This document shows positions 38,808-48,239 of a stretch of 64,000 nt of DNA, piece by piece. The DNA is taken from assembly GCA_947630505.1 (NCBI GenBank), contig CANRHV010000002.1, positions 40,917-104,916 on the forward strand, in the 5' to 3' direction. The stretch's first letter is position 1. Each line of letters opens with the position of its first letter. The notes under the pieces are model-generated. The model ran no database searches and was not told where the DNA came from. It saw only the letters and a list, made by a program, of their open reading frames with translations. This DNA comes from an uncultured Monoglobus sp. GTDB taxonomy: Bacteria > Bacillota > Clostridia > Monoglobales > Monoglobaceae. A program made the translations under genes and the position numbers.

Positions 38808-38836
38808 TTGACTTTATCGCTTATTGCAAATATAAT
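38808..38836 (+). promoter_or_regulatory. Promoter of the tsaE operon
   Basis: TTGACT (38808-38813), 17-bp spacer, TATAAT (38831-38836), 43 bp upstream of tsaE. Confidence 0.8.
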
Positions 38837-38878
38837 ATATAAAAACGGTAAATTTTTGTACAGAGGTAAATTATCATT

Positions 38879-39295
38879 ATGGAAATATTCAGAACCGCCT
38901 CCCCGGAGGAGACCGAAAGCGTCGCTCTGCGGTTTGCCGAGCGGCTCGGTCCCGGCTCGGTCGTGGCTCTCACCGGCCCTTTGGGAGCCGGAAAGACGGC
39001 TTTTGTAAAAGGCATAGCCGCCCGTTTCGGCGCGGCGGCCGTCACGAGCCCCACCTACACTCTTGTCAATCATTACGACGGAAGCGTTCCCGTCTATCAT
39101 TTCGACGTATACAGAATTGAAGATCCCGACGACGAGACCCGTCTGTGGATAGACGAGTATTTGTTCGGGGACGGAGTATGCGTGATCGAGTGGGCGGACA
39201 ACATAGCGGACATGCTTCCCGAGGAAACTGTCCGCGTCGAGATTTCAAAAGACCCCGCCGCGGGAGAGAATTTCAGGAAGATAAAAATATGCTGA
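38879..39295 (+). CDS. tsaE: tRNA t6A synthesis ATPase TsaE
   Basis: ATPase partner of TsaB/TsaD in making N6-threonylcarbamoyladenosine at tRNA position 37. 138 aa. Walker A GPLGAGKT (about 35-42), SPTYTLVNHY, and VCVIEWADN. Its stop overlaps the tsaB start by 7 bp (ATGCTGA). Confidence 0.95.
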   Translation: MEIFRTASPEETESVALRFAERLGPGSVVALTGPLGAGKTAFVKGIAARFGAAAVTSPTYTLVNHYDGSVPVYHFDVYRIEDPDDETRLWIDEYLFGDGVCVIEWADNIADMLPEETVRVEISKDPAAGENFRKIKIC

Positions 39296-39984
39296 CACTC
39301 GGAATCGACACCTGTTGTATGCCCGCCTCGGCGGCCGTGTACGACGGTGAGAAAATAATCGGTGAGTTTACAATAAACAGCGGCAAGACCCACTCTCAGA
39401 AGATAATGCCGCTGATCGCGCAGATGCTGAGGCATCTGGATATAGAGCCTTCGGATATCGACTGCTACGCGGCGGCCGCGGGCCCGGGCTCTTTCACCGG
39501 GGTCAGGATAGGAACAGCCGCGATAAAGGCCATGGCGCGCGGCTCGGGAGCGGTATGCGCCGCTGTTTCGACCCTTGAGGCATTAGCGAACAACGCGCGT
39601 TATTTCGGCGGAGTGATTTGCCCGATCATGGACGCGCGCCGAAACCAGGTGTATAACGCCCTGTTTTCGGGGGACGGAAGTTTAAGGCGCCTCACGGACG
39701 ACAGGGCGCTGGCGCTTAAAGATCTGCTGAATGAGCTTGAGGGAAAAAAGGCGCTGTTTCTCGGCGACGGAGTTTTCCCGTATCGCGCCGAGATCGAGTC
39801 GCGAATGGGCGAGCGGGCGAGCTTCGCGCCGCCCAACGCGCTTCTCAACTCAGCGGCGTCTGTCGCGTTTCTCGGCGGGGAGATGCTGAGGCGCGGAGAG
39901 ACAAAAAGCTGCGGCGATCTTGTTCCAAATTACATAAGGCTTTCTCAGGCCGAGAGGGAGAGAAAGGAGAGGCTTTCGAAGTGA
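39289..39984 (+). CDS. tsaB: t6A synthesis protein TsaB
   Basis: Scaffold subunit, an inactive relative of TsaD. 231 aa from ATG 39289, which overlaps the tsaE stop; upstream in-frame sequence is tsaE coding. It begins MLTLGIDTCCMPASAAVYD and contains AAAAGPGSFTGVRIG. The next gene starts at the overlapping GTGA. The usual rimI and tsaD neighbours are missing. Confidence 0.94.
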   Translation: MLTLGIDTCCMPASAAVYDGEKIIGEFTINSGKTHSQKIMPLIAQMLRHLDIEPSDIDCYAAAAGPGSFTGVRIGTAAIKAMARGSGAVCAAVSTLEALANNARYFGGVICPIMDARRNQVYNALFSGDGSLRRLTDDRALALKDLLNELEGKKALFLGDGVFPYRAEIESRMGERASFAPPNALLNSAASVAFLGGEMLRRGETKSCGDLVPNYIRLSQAERERKERLSK

Positions 39985-41636
39985 GAAGTATTTTTTTGGA
40001 TAATATTATAAAAAAATTATTGGCGGCGCTGACCGTGCTTTTGATGTGCCTATCGCTTTGCGCAGCGCCGATAAGCGTTTTGGCGGCGCCCGACGACGAG
40101 ACCTCGCGGTCAAGCAGCGAAACTGCGGCGGAGGACGGCGCCGATGAGGACAGCGAAACCGCGGCGGATGACAGCTCCGTTCGGAACGATGAGCGCGGTA
40201 CGATACGCGGCAAAAGCTCGTCGTCCGATACCGATTCGGGATCCGGGGACAAGCCCTCGGCCACAAAGTCTCCGAAAAAGAACGCGGACAGCACCGATGA
40301 GGACAGCGAGGACGAGGCCTCGGACGAGAGCGAGCCCGAGCCCTCTCCCACCCGCGACCCGAGAGTTGACGAAAACGGGCGCCCCGTGATGGACGCGAAC
40401 CAGACCGCGGTGCTTATAAACGCCACAAACGGCGAGGTCATGTTCGAGCAGGAGAAGGACAAGCGGGTATATCCCGCCAGCACCACCAAGATCATGACGG
40501 CGCTGCTGACCCTTGAGGCGATAGACAGGGGCGAGCTCAATCTTCACGCAGCTTTCTTGGTCATGCCCGAAATGCTGGCCGACCTTCCGGCCGACGGCTC
40601 CAGCATGCTGCTTAAGGAGGGCGAGACGATCACGGTGGAGCAGCTGCTCCAGGGCCTTATGGTCGAGTCGGGAAATGACGCGGCGCAGGCGCTTGCCATA
40701 ATCGTGTGCGGCGATATTCCCACATTTGTGCAGCGCATGAACGACCGAGCCGCCGAGCTCGGCATGAGCGGCACGCATTTTGTCAACGTTCACGGCCTGC
40801 ATGACGACGAGCATTATACCACCGCCGCCGATCTGGCGACGCTTACCCTTGAGGCTATGAAAAACAACACCTTCCGCGAGCTGGCTGCGACGCCGAGGGT
40901 CGTTATACCCGCTACCGACAAAACGACTCAAAGGACGTTTATCAGCACAAACGGACTTTTGTCCACGCTGAGATACCCGAATTATTATTACGAAAATGCT
41001 ATAGGCGTAAAGACCGGCCACACATCCCAGGCGGGCTACTGCCTTGTGTCCGCAGGTCAAAAGGGCGCGCTTGAGGTCATCGGCGTGGTTATGAACGGCG
41101 CCGATGAGGACGATAGGCATTTTGATTCTAAGAATTTGCTGAAGTACGCGCTTGACAATTATAAGGCCGTGACCGCCGTCACAAGGGGCGACATGGTCAG
41201 CGAGATAAGAGTTCGTTTCGGCTCCGGAACCGACCACACAACGCTTTCGACCGACAGCGACATTCTCGTTACCATACCCGAGGATGCCAACGAGGACGAG
41301 CTGAGCGTTGAGGCGAGGATCCCCGAATATCTGGTGGCTCCGGTAAATCAAGGCGACGAGATAGGCACGGTCGAGGTTATGTACCAAGGCAGCGTCGTGG
41401 GCAGCGGACGGCTCATCGCGGATTCGGGAGTAAAGCGCCATCCGTTGGGATTTTTGATGCAGTTCTTCAGCTTCTTGTGGAGCATTCTGTTTGTCAGAAT
41501 TCTGATAATTGTTCTGCTTATCGCGCTGGTTCTGTTTATCGTGTACATGATCGTGAACATCAGAAAGAACATAAAGATCGCCGAAAGACGCCGCCGAGCG
41601 TCCTCAAGACGTCCGCCCCGGGATACGCGCAGATAA
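39981..41636 (+). CDS. D-alanyl-D-alanine carboxypeptidase (S11, DacF-like)
   Basis: Trims the terminal D-Ala of peptidoglycan stem peptides outside the membrane. 551 aa; the start is GTG, overlapping the tsaB stop (GTGA). Signal sequence (IIKKLLAALTVLLMCLSL), an unusually long Ser/Asp/Glu-rich spacer (about 38-130), then the S11 domain with S167-T-T-K170, S230-G-N232 and K344-T-G. A PBP5-like C-terminal domain follows, then a single membrane helix (about 497-525) and an Arg-rich tail: a C-terminal transmembrane anchor rather than the usual amphipathic helix. The terminal Arg/Ser cluster is cytoplasmic. Paralog (dacF, dacB) not resolved. Confidence 0.9.
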   Translation: MRSIFLDNIIKKLLAALTVLLMCLSLCAAPISVLAAPDDETSRSSSETAAEDGADEDSETAADDSSVRNDERGTIRGKSSSSDTDSGSGDKPSATKSPKKNADSTDEDSEDEASDESEPEPSPTRDPRVDENGRPVMDANQTAVLINATNGEVMFEQEKDKRVYPASTTKIMTALLTLEAIDRGELNLHAAFLVMPEMLADLPADGSSMLLKEGETITVEQLLQGLMVESGNDAAQALAIIVCGDIPTFVQRMNDRAAELGMSGTHFVNVHGLHDDEHYTTAADLATLTLEAMKNNTFRELAATPRVVIPATDKTTQRTFISTNGLLSTLRYPNYYYENAIGVKTGHTSQAGYCLVSAGQKGALEVIGVVMNGADEDDRHFDSKNLLKYALDNYKAVTAVTRGDMVSEIRVRFGSGTDHTTLSTDSDILVTIPEDANEDELSVEARIPEYLVAPVNQGDEIGTVEVMYQGSVVGSGRLIADSGVKRHPLGFLMQFFSFLWSILFVRILIIVLLIALVLFIVYMIVNIRKNIKIAERRRRASSRRPPRDTRR

Positions 41637-41682
41637 AATGACTGAATTTTCAAAAATTCAATAATTGTTTACATAAAATATC

Positions 41683-41711
41683 TTGCTATGGAGCGTTTTT
41701 CATGGTATAAT
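41683..41711 (+). promoter_or_regulatory. Promoter of the small membrane protein/pyrH cluster
   Basis: TTGCTA (41683-41688), 17-bp spacer, TATAAT (41706-41711), 62 bp before the ATG at 41773. A weak AT hairpin (TGAATTTT/AAAATTCA, 41642-41659) separates it from the preceding gene. Confidence 0.78.
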
Positions 41712-41772
41712 AATATTTAATGTAATGAAACGGACAAACGCGCTTTGTTTGATAAAACCACGGAGGAGCAGA

Positions 41773-42282
41773 ATGACGGAAACACTTACAACATATTTAA
41801 CGACGTTTTTGCTGTCGGTCATGCCTGTGTCGGAGATAAGAGGCTCGATGATATACGGCCTGTCTCAGGTGGACCAGACATTTGTGAATATTTTAAAAAT
41901 ATACGGCATTTCGATAATCGGGAATTTTTTGCCCGTGCCGTTTATATTAACAGCGTTCAGGCCGCTTATCAAATGGCTCAAGAAAACCAAACTTCTGGGC
42001 AGATTCGCGCGGTGGCTTGAAAACAGGACCCACCGCAAGGCGGGCGATATATCCAGAAAAAGCGCGGGAGCCGCAGCTGTTGCGATATATGTTTTTGTGT
42101 CTATCCCTTTCCCGACAACGGGCGCGTGGACCGGCTCGATGATAGCGGGATTGCTTGACATGAGAGCGAAATATGCGCTGCCGGCGGTGCTGCTGGGGAT
42201 AATGACGAGCGGCGCGATCATGACGCTGCTTGTGACCGGAGTGCTGAATCTGGGCGCTTTCGGACAGTGGCTTATGAAATAG
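41773..42282 (+). CDS. COG2426-type small membrane protein
   Basis: 169 aa from ATG 41773 (GGAGGAG upstream; the frame upstream overlaps the promoter). Several membrane helices. It contains VSEIRGSMIYGL, FRPLIKWLKKTK and FVSIPFPTTGAWTGSMIAGLLDM, typical of the Sm_multidrug_ex family (PF06695), labelled putative small multidrug export protein. Real substrate unknown. Confidence 0.85.
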   Translation: MTETLTTYLTTFLLSVMPVSEIRGSMIYGLSQVDQTFVNILKIYGISIIGNFLPVPFILTAFRPLIKWLKKTKLLGRFARWLENRTHRKAGDISRKSAGAAAVAIYVFVSIPFPTTGAWTGSMIAGLLDMRAKYALPAVLLGIMTSGAIMTLLVTGVLNLGAFGQWLMK

Positions 42283-42348
42283 GCGGGATCGGCCGTGTTG
42301 ATAAAAACAAAAATATGATCGAAAATGATTATGAAAGGGAAAAATCAG

Positions 42349-42801
42349 ATGAGCAATAATTATTCCGATAATCAGAATTACGGGTACAGAAAAAGACCCG
42401 AGAGGGGCAGCAGACCCATGCTTGTCATAGGCATTATTCTGCTCAATATTTCACTGTTTTTGGCGGCGTTTGTGCTGTCGTTCAATATGATAGTGAACCC
42501 GATCGAGCAGAGAGACGAGCAGGTGCGCAGCCTGACCGAGGAAAACGTCAAGCTCAAGAGCGACGCCAAGCTGCTTCAGGATCAGCTGGACGTTGTGGAG
42601 TCGGAGCTTGAAAGCTACAAGAAAAAGAGCGGCTCATCATCGAGCTCCTCGTCGTCAAGCAGCTACAGCTACGACAACTATCTCAACGACGACAACAGTT
42701 TTATCAGAGACGCCGATGATGACGAGGACACGGATACCTCAAGCGCTTCCAACGCTTCAAGAAGCAGAAATGACGATGAAATGAATATGGACGACAATTA
42801 A
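42349..42801 (+). CDS. Single-pass membrane protein with coiled coil, unknown
   Basis: 150 aa from ATG 42349 (GAAAGGGA about 9 nt upstream; earlier in-frame ATGs lack an SD). A basic, Tyr/Asn-rich cytoplasmic N-terminus, one membrane helix (about 25-48), a coiled coil (about 50-88, [20 protein letters not shown]), then a run of Ser and an acidic tail. Topology resembles divisome proteins of the DivIC type but no family motif is seen. It lies ahead of pyrH. Function unknown. Confidence 0.75.
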   Translation: MSNNYSDNQNYGYRKRPERGSRPMLVIGIILLNISLFLAAFVLSFNMIVNPIEQRDEQVRSLTEENVKLKSDAKLLQDQLDVVESELESYKKKSGSSSSSSSSSSYSYDNYLNDDNSFIRDADDDEDTDTSSASNASRSRNDDEMNMDDN

Positions 42802-42842
42802 TTTTGGCGTCCGATTTAATATATCCCGAAAGGAGAACGGAT

Positions 42843-43547
42843 ATGACACCTAAGTATAAGAGGATAATGATCAAGATCAGCGGCGAGGCCATGTCGGGAC
42901 ACACCGGATTCGGACTTGACCACGAGACGATCGAGTCCATAGCAAAGCAGATAAAGCGCTGCCACGATATGGGCTGCGAGATCGGCATCGTGATAGGCGG
43001 CGGCAACTTCTGGAGGGGCCGCGACGGCGAGGGAATGGACCGTTCGAGAGCCGACCATATGGGCATGCTTGCGACGGTGATAAACTGTTTGGCGATGCTC
43101 GACGCGCTCGAGAGGCTCGGAGTTGAGGCGAGAGTCCAGACAGCGATCGAGATGCGTCAGATCGCCGAGCCGTACATAAGGCTCCGCGCGGGTGCTCATC
43201 TGACCCGAGGCAGAGTTGTGATATTCGGCTGCGGCACCGGAAACCCGTTCTTCTCAACAGACACGGCGGCGGCGCTCCGCGCGGCCGAGATCGGAGCCGA
43301 GGTCATACTTCTTGCCAAAAAGATCGACGGCGTGTACGACAGCGACCCGAATATTAACCCAAGCGCCAAGAAATTTGATAAGCTGACGTTTATGGACGTG
43401 CTCAACAAGGGATTGGGCGTTATGGACACCACTGCGGCCACGCTGTGCATGGACAACAACATCCCGCTGCTGGTGTTCGGCCTGGATAACCCAGAAAACA
43501 TAGTGAACGTGCTGTGCGGCGACAATATCGGCACGATCGTGTCGTAA
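42843..43547 (+). CDS. pyrH: UMP kinase
   Basis: Phosphorylates UMP to UDP. 234 aa from ATG 42843 with GAAAGGAGAA upstream. Motifs: [54 protein letters not shown]. Opens the conserved cluster with frr. Confidence 0.96.
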   Translation: MTPKYKRIMIKISGEAMSGHTGFGLDHETIESIAKQIKRCHDMGCEIGIVIGGGNFWRGRDGEGMDRSRADHMGMLATVINCLAMLDALERLGVEARVQTAIEMRQIAEPYIRLRAGAHLTRGRVVIFGCGTGNPFFSTDTAAALRAAEIGAEVILLAKKIDGVYDSDPNINPSAKKFDKLTFMDVLNKGLGVMDTTAATLCMDNNIPLLVFGLDNPENIVNVLCGDNIGTIVS

Positions 43548-43604
43548 GTACGAAAATACAAGGTAATATAAAATCAGGAAATAAAAAAAGAAAGGAAGAT
43601 TGTT

Positions 43605-44147
43605 ATGCAGGAATCCGAAAGAAGAATGGGAAAGGCCATCGAGGCTTTGGAGAGAGATTTGTCGCGTATCCGCGCGGGCAGAGCGAACCCCGCGATACTC
43701 GACAAGGTGACCGTTGAGTATTACGGCGCTCCCACGCCGCTGGCGCAGGTGGGCACCATATCGGTACCCGAGGCGAGAATGATAATAATCCAGCCCTGGG
43801 ATACCACGCTGCTCAAGGCGATCGAGCGCGCGATCAACGCGTCCGATATCGGTATTCATCCCAACAACGACGGCAAGGTTATCCGTCTGGTGTTCCCGCC
43901 TCTTGACGGCGAGAGAAGAAAAGAGCTTGTAAAGCAGGTGTCAAAGCGCGGCGAGGAAGCCAAGGTGGCCGTCCGCGGCGTGAGACGCGACGCGATAGAG
44001 CGCTTTAAAAAGCAGAAAAAGGCCGGAGAGGTAACCGAGGACGGTTTGGCTGATCTCGAGGATGATATCCAGAAGCTTACAAATAAGTTTGTTAAAAAGA
44101 TCGACGAGATCGTCAAGGAAAAAGAGACCGAGATCGCCGAAGTATAA
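43605..44147 (+). CDS. frr: Ribosome recycling factor
   Basis: Splits post-termination ribosomes with EF-G. 180 aa, close to the usual 185. Contains RAGRANPAILDKV, VEYYGAPTPL and SVPEARMIIIQPWD. GAAAGGAAG precedes the ATG. 57 bp after pyrH and 9 bp before uppS. Confidence 0.97.
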   Translation: MQESERRMGKAIEALERDLSRIRAGRANPAILDKVTVEYYGAPTPLAQVGTISVPEARMIIIQPWDTTLLKAIERAINASDIGIHPNNDGKVIRLVFPPLDGERRKELVKQVSKRGEEAKVAVRGVRRDAIERFKKQKKAGEVTEDGLADLEDDIQKLTNKFVKKIDEIVKEKETEIAEV

Positions 44148-44156
44148 TAAAAATTT

Positions 44157-44909
44157 ATGAAACTGTTTCGAAAAAGCGCCAAGGAGCCGGAGCGGGCCGG
44201 GCTTGATCTCAGCCGCGTTCCGGCGCATATAGGCGTGATAATGGACGGCAACGGGCGCTGGGCGAGGCGCAAAGGCCTGCCGCGCAGCGTGGGCCACAAG
44301 GCCGGCGCCGATAACTTAGAGGCGATATGCGACTACTGCGGCTCGATCGGCGTCAAGGCGCTGACGGTGTACGCTTTTTCCACAGAGAACTGGAGCAGAC
44401 CCCAGAGCGAGATAGACGCGTTGATGGATCTGCTCTACGGCTATTTACTGACCGTTGAGGAAAAGTTCAAAAACCGCAATATGAAGCTGAAGATCAGCGG
44501 CGACACGACGCCTCTTTCCGACAAGATCAAAAAGGCGATCATCCATGCCGAGGAAGTCACCGCGAGCGGCGACGGCATGGTGCTTAACATTGCCCTGAAC
44601 TACGGTGGCAGAAGCGAGATCGTTCGCGCCGCGCGTCTGGCGGCCGAGGATGTGAAAAGCGGGAAAATAAGCCCCGGGGACATAGATGAAGAATATCTCG
44701 GCGGATTTATGTACACCGCGGATCTGCCCGAAGTTGATCTGATCATACGTCCCAGCGGCGAGAAGCGGCTGTCGAATTTCCTGCTATGGCAGGCGGCGTA
44801 CGCTGAGTTTTGGTACAGCGACATATGTTGGCCCGACTTTAAAGAAAAAGATATGGAGCGGGCGATCATTGATTTTCAAAACCGCGACAGGCGTTTCGGA
44901 AACGTGTAA
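44157..44909 (+). CDS. uppS: Undecaprenyl diphosphate synthase
   Basis: Cis-prenyltransferase making the C55 lipid carrier for peptidoglycan and wall polymers. 250 aa. Motifs HIGVIMDGNGRWARRKG with the catalytic Asp, YAFSTENWSRP, RPSGEKRLSNFLLWQ and DICWPDF. No convincing Shine-Dalgarno precedes ATG 44157, so translation probably couples to frr, which ends 9 bp upstream. Confidence 0.95.
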   Translation: MKLFRKSAKEPERAGLDLSRVPAHIGVIMDGNGRWARRKGLPRSVGHKAGADNLEAICDYCGSIGVKALTVYAFSTENWSRPQSEIDALMDLLYGYLLTVEEKFKNRNMKLKISGDTTPLSDKIKKAIIHAEEVTASGDGMVLNIALNYGGRSEIVRAARLAAEDVKSGKISPGDIDEEYLGGFMYTADLPEVDLIIRPSGEKRLSNFLLWQAAYAEFWYSDICWPDFKEKDMERAIIDFQNRDRRFGNV

Positions 44910-44946
44910 GATACGCGAAAAATGAAAGCATTGGGGGAGCTCTCGA

Positions 44947-45801
44947 ATGGGATCCGAATCAAAATCTAAATCAAAACCGAGCCTGAAGCTGAGGGTTCTG
45001 ACCGCGGCGGTCGGGATCCCGGTCATAATCATGATTTTGCTGGCGCCGGTGTGGATCATGCTGGCGGCGGCGATCTTGTGTTCTCTGATAGGCACATTTG
45101 AGTATTACGGAGCCGTGGGGCTTCTCAGGCGGCAAATGCCGCTGTGCGTAGTCGGATTTATCGGAACGGCCGCTTTGCCGTTTTGCGCGTTTTTGGAGCC
45201 GATAATGATCATGACCTGCGCGTTTTTGTATCTGCTTATTCTGTTTCTGATGATGCTTTTCAGCCACAAAAGGATCAGGATAACGGATATAGCGATGCTG
45301 ATCATGGGACTGATATATATCCCGTTTCTGCTTTCAAACGTGCTGTTTATCAGGCAGCTTGAATTCGGAAAGGTGCTGGCATGGCTGGTGTTCGTGGGCT
45401 CTTTTATGACCGACAGCGGAGCGTTTTTTTCGGGCAAATTGCTTGGGCGGCACAAGCTGTGCCCCGAGATCAGTCCGAAAAAGACCGTGGAGGGAGCGGT
45501 CGGCGGTACGATAGTCTGCGGTCTGGGCTTTCTGCTGTTCGCGCTGATAATCAATCTGTTTTTCGCGGATATAATCAACGCCGAAATGAGTTTGGCTCTG
45601 ACCTTCGCGCTGGGTCTTATCTCGGCGCTGGCGGCCCAGGTGGGCGATCTGACGGCGTCGCTTATAAAGAGGCAGTTCGGGATCAAGGATTTCGGAAATC
45701 TTTTCCCGGGCCACGGGGGAATGCTCGACAGATGCGACAGCATTGTGCTGGTGGCGCCGGTGATATATCTGTTCGCCTCTCAAATAAACATGTTTTTTTA
45801 A
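44947..45801 (+). CDS. cdsA: Phosphatidate cytidylyltransferase
   Basis: Makes CDP-diacylglycerol, the substrate of PgsA. 284 aa, about eight membrane helices. C-terminal signature IKRQFGIKDFGNLFPGHGG then LDRCDS. GGGGGAG precedes the ATG. Followed by a strong terminator-like hairpin before dxr. Confidence 0.94.
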   Translation: MGSESKSKSKPSLKLRVLTAAVGIPVIIMILLAPVWIMLAAAILCSLIGTFEYYGAVGLLRRQMPLCVVGFIGTAALPFCAFLEPIMIMTCAFLYLLILFLMMLFSHKRIRITDIAMLIMGLIYIPFLLSNVLFIRQLEFGKVLAWLVFVGSFMTDSGAFFSGKLLGRHKLCPEISPKKTVEGAVGGTIVCGLGFLLFALIINLFFADIINAEMSLALTFALGLISALAAQVGDLTASLIKRQFGIKDFGNLFPGHGGMLDRCDSIVLVAPVIYLFASQINMFF

Positions 45802-45812
45802 AACGTACAGCT

Positions 45813-45860
45813 GCGGCAAAGCGGGGGATTTGTCCGAACCGTTTTGCCGTTTAATTTTTT
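45813..45860 (+). terminator. Internal terminator between cdsA and dxr
   Basis: CGGCAAAGCGG (45814-45824) / CCGTTTTGCCG (45839-45849), 10 of 11 pairs, then TTTAATTTTTT. Within a cluster usually co-transcribed, it suggests partial termination that lowers dxr-rseP expression, or an unseen second promoter. Confidence 0.7.
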
Positions 45861-45887
45861 GGAATTTATTTTTGGAGTGTATATATA

Positions 45888-47063
45888 ATGAGTATGATAA
45901 ACAAAAGCGGCGCGCCGCTCAAAGTCGCGATCTTGGGCTCGACCGGCTCTATCGGAACGCAGGCGCTTGAGGTTGTCGATGACCTTCGCGGTATCAAGGA
46001 TATTGGGATAACCGCGTTGGCGGCGGGGCGCAACGCCAAACTGATCGAAAAGCAGGCGCGGAAATATAAGCCGAAAATCGCGGCGCTCAATGACGAGAAG
46101 GCGGCCGCCGAGCTCAAGGTCAGACTGGCTGATACCGACGTCAGGGTTTTAGCGGGAGACGAGGGCCTGATCGAGGCCGCCGCGGAGAGCGGAGCCGATA
46201 TGGTGCTTTCGGCGATCGTCGGCTTCGCGGGTCTGGTTCCCACGATAGAGGCGATAAGACGCGGCAAGGACATAGCTCTCGCGAATAAAGAGACGCTTGT
46301 CACCGCGGGCGGCTTGTTTATGGACGAGATCAGAGAGCACGGAGTGCGCCTACTGCCGGTCGACAGCGAGCATTCCGCGATTTTCCAGAGCCTTCGGGGC
46401 GGCGCCCGTTCCGAGATCAAAAAAATTCTGCTCACCGCCAGCGGCGGCCCGTTTTTCGGCATGACGGCCGATGAGCTTCAAAACGTCAAAAAAGCCGACG
46501 CGCTCAAGCATCCCAACTGGGATATGGGCGCGAAAGTAACGATAGACAGCGCCACCATGATGAACAAGGGCCTTGAAGTGCTCGAGGCAAAGTGGCTGTT
46601 CGGCGTGGGGATAGACGATATAGAGGTGGTTATCCACCGCGAGAGCATAATCCACTCGATGGTCGAGTTTGTGGACAGGAGCATAATAGCGCAGCTGTCG
46701 CTGCCCTCGATGAAGCACCCGATACAGTACGCTTTCACTTATCCCGAGCGCCTGCCCTCGCCCGATCGTGAGGTCTCATTTAAGGATCTGGGCAGGATGA
46801 CATTTTTTGAGCCCGACAGAAAGACATTCAGGTGCCTTGATCTGGCGATCCGCGCGGGAGCGGAGGGCGGCACGATGCCGACGATCATGAACGCCGCCAA
46901 CGAGGCGGCGGTGGCGAAATTTTTAAGAGGCGATATCGGATTCACCGAGATAGCCGATTTTGTGGAAAAGGCCATGGATATGATCGAGCCGAAAGACGAG
47001 CCGAGCATTGAGGATATAATAGAGACAAACAGAGAGGTGCGGATGATATGTCAACGGTTTTAA
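45888..47063 (+). CDS. dxr: 1-deoxy-D-xylulose-5-phosphate reductoisomerase
   Basis: Second step of the MEP isoprenoid route, supplying UppS. 391 aa. NADPH site ILGSTGSIGTQALEV; ALANKETLVTAGGLFM; catalytic region PVDSEHSAIFQ; GWDMG-type HPNWDMGAKVTIDSATMMNKGLE. TTGGAG precedes the ATG. Overlaps rseP by 16 bp. Confidence 0.96.
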   Translation: MSMINKSGAPLKVAILGSTGSIGTQALEVVDDLRGIKDIGITALAAGRNAKLIEKQARKYKPKIAALNDEKAAAELKVRLADTDVRVLAGDEGLIEAAAESGADMVLSAIVGFAGLVPTIEAIRRGKDIALANKETLVTAGGLFMDEIREHGVRLLPVDSEHSAIFQSLRGGARSEIKKILLTASGGPFFGMTADELQNVKKADALKHPNWDMGAKVTIDSATMMNKGLEVLEAKWLFGVGIDDIEVVIHRESIIHSMVEFVDRSIIAQLSLPSMKHPIQYAFTYPERLPSPDREVSFKDLGRMTFFEPDRKTFRCLDLAIRAGAEGGTMPTIMNAANEAAVAKFLRGDIGFTEIADFVEKAMDMIEPKDEPSIEDIIETNREVRMICQRF

Positions 47064-48100
47064 CCATACTGGCGGCGATAGTGGTTTTCGGCGTGATAAT
47101 TTTTGTCCACGAGTTCGGGCATTTTATCGCGGCGAGGATATTCGGCGTAAAGGTCAACGAGTTCGCTATCGGCATGGGTCCCGCAATATATAAAAAGCAG
47201 GGAAAAGAGACGCTTTATTCGATCAGGGCGGTCCCTATGGGGGGATTCTGCGCGATGGAGGGCGAGGATGAGGAAAACGACGACCCGCGCGCGTTTAACA
47301 ACAAAAAGCCGTGGCAGAGGATGATAGTCCTGGCGGCGGGCGCCGCCATGAACCTGCTGCTGGGCTTTGTGATAGTCACGATAATCGTCACGAGCTCGTC
47401 GTGCCAAAACGGATTTGTGCCGTCCACCACGATCGAGAGCGTGGAGCCCGAGAGCGACGCGGCGCGGTTTCTGCAGCCCGGCGACAGGGTCGTGGGGATA
47501 AACGGCACGCGTGTCAACATCAGGCGCGACCTCTCATTTGAACTGGGAATGTACAGCGGCAGCGGCGAGTGCGAGCTTGAGTTTAAGCGCGGCGGTAAAA
47601 AATACACCGAAAAATTCACTCCGATGCAAACGACTCTCGAGGACGGCAGCCCCTATTATCTGGTGGGATTCACGATAAAGCAAAGTCCGGTCAATTTTTT
47701 GACCGTGCTGCACGAGAGTTTTTTCCAGACTGTCTGGATGGTGAAGCTGGTGTTCGTGTCGCTCGGCATGCTGTTTAAGGGCGAGGCCGGGGTTTCCGAC
47801 CTGTCGGGCCCCGTTGGCGTGGTGTCCGCCATGAGCACGGTGGCGCGTTCCGGATTTATGGATTTTATATTCTTCGCGGGATTTTTGGCGGTCAACATCG
47901 GTGTTATGAACCTGCTGCCGCTGCCCGCTCTCGACGGAGGCAGGATCCTGTTTGTGCTGATCGAGATAATTTTCAGAAAGCCCGTGCCGAGAGACAAGGA
48001 GGGCTATGTCCACTTTGCGGGATTTGTGCTTCTGATGGGGCTTATGCTGTACGCCACGTGGAACGATATAATACGCATTATAACCGGAGCATTCGGTTAA
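47048..48100 (+). CDS. rseP: Site-2 intramembrane metalloprotease RseP/RasP
   Basis: Cleaves membrane-embedded anti-sigma factors, signal peptides or FtsL-type substrates. 350 aa. H21-E-F-G-H25 in the first membrane helix, one central PDZ domain (about 110-195), and NLLPLPALDGGRI in the third helix providing the second zinc ligand. Standard neighbour of dxr. Confidence 0.95.
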   Translation: MSTVLTILAAIVVFGVIIFVHEFGHFIAARIFGVKVNEFAIGMGPAIYKKQGKETLYSIRAVPMGGFCAMEGEDEENDDPRAFNNKKPWQRMIVLAAGAAMNLLLGFVIVTIIVTSSSCQNGFVPSTTIESVEPESDAARFLQPGDRVVGINGTRVNIRRDLSFELGMYSGSGECELEFKRGGKKYTEKFTPMQTTLEDGSPYYLVGFTIKQSPVNFLTVLHESFFQTVWMVKLVFVSLGMLFKGEAGVSDLSGPVGVVSAMSTVARSGFMDFIFFAGFLAVNIGVMNLLPLPALDGGRILFVLIEIIFRKPVPRDKEGYVHFAGFVLLMGLMLYATWNDIIRIITGAFG

Positions 48101-48153
48101 AAAATGACAATTGTTTCTTTTAGGTAACAAATTTTAACAATTTTCAAAATCGC

Positions 48154-48182
48154 TTGACTTATTATAAAAAGTATGGTACAAC
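48154..48182 (+). promoter_or_regulatory. Promoter of the third SLH gene
   Basis: TTGACT (48154-48159), 17-bp spacer, TACAAC (48177-48182); the -10 is a poor match. TATGGAGG precedes ATG 48240. Confidence 0.6.
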
Positions 48183-48239
48183 ATTAAAGTATGACAAAAC
48201 AAAACATACGACAAATTTTTATATTATGGAGGAATTGAA

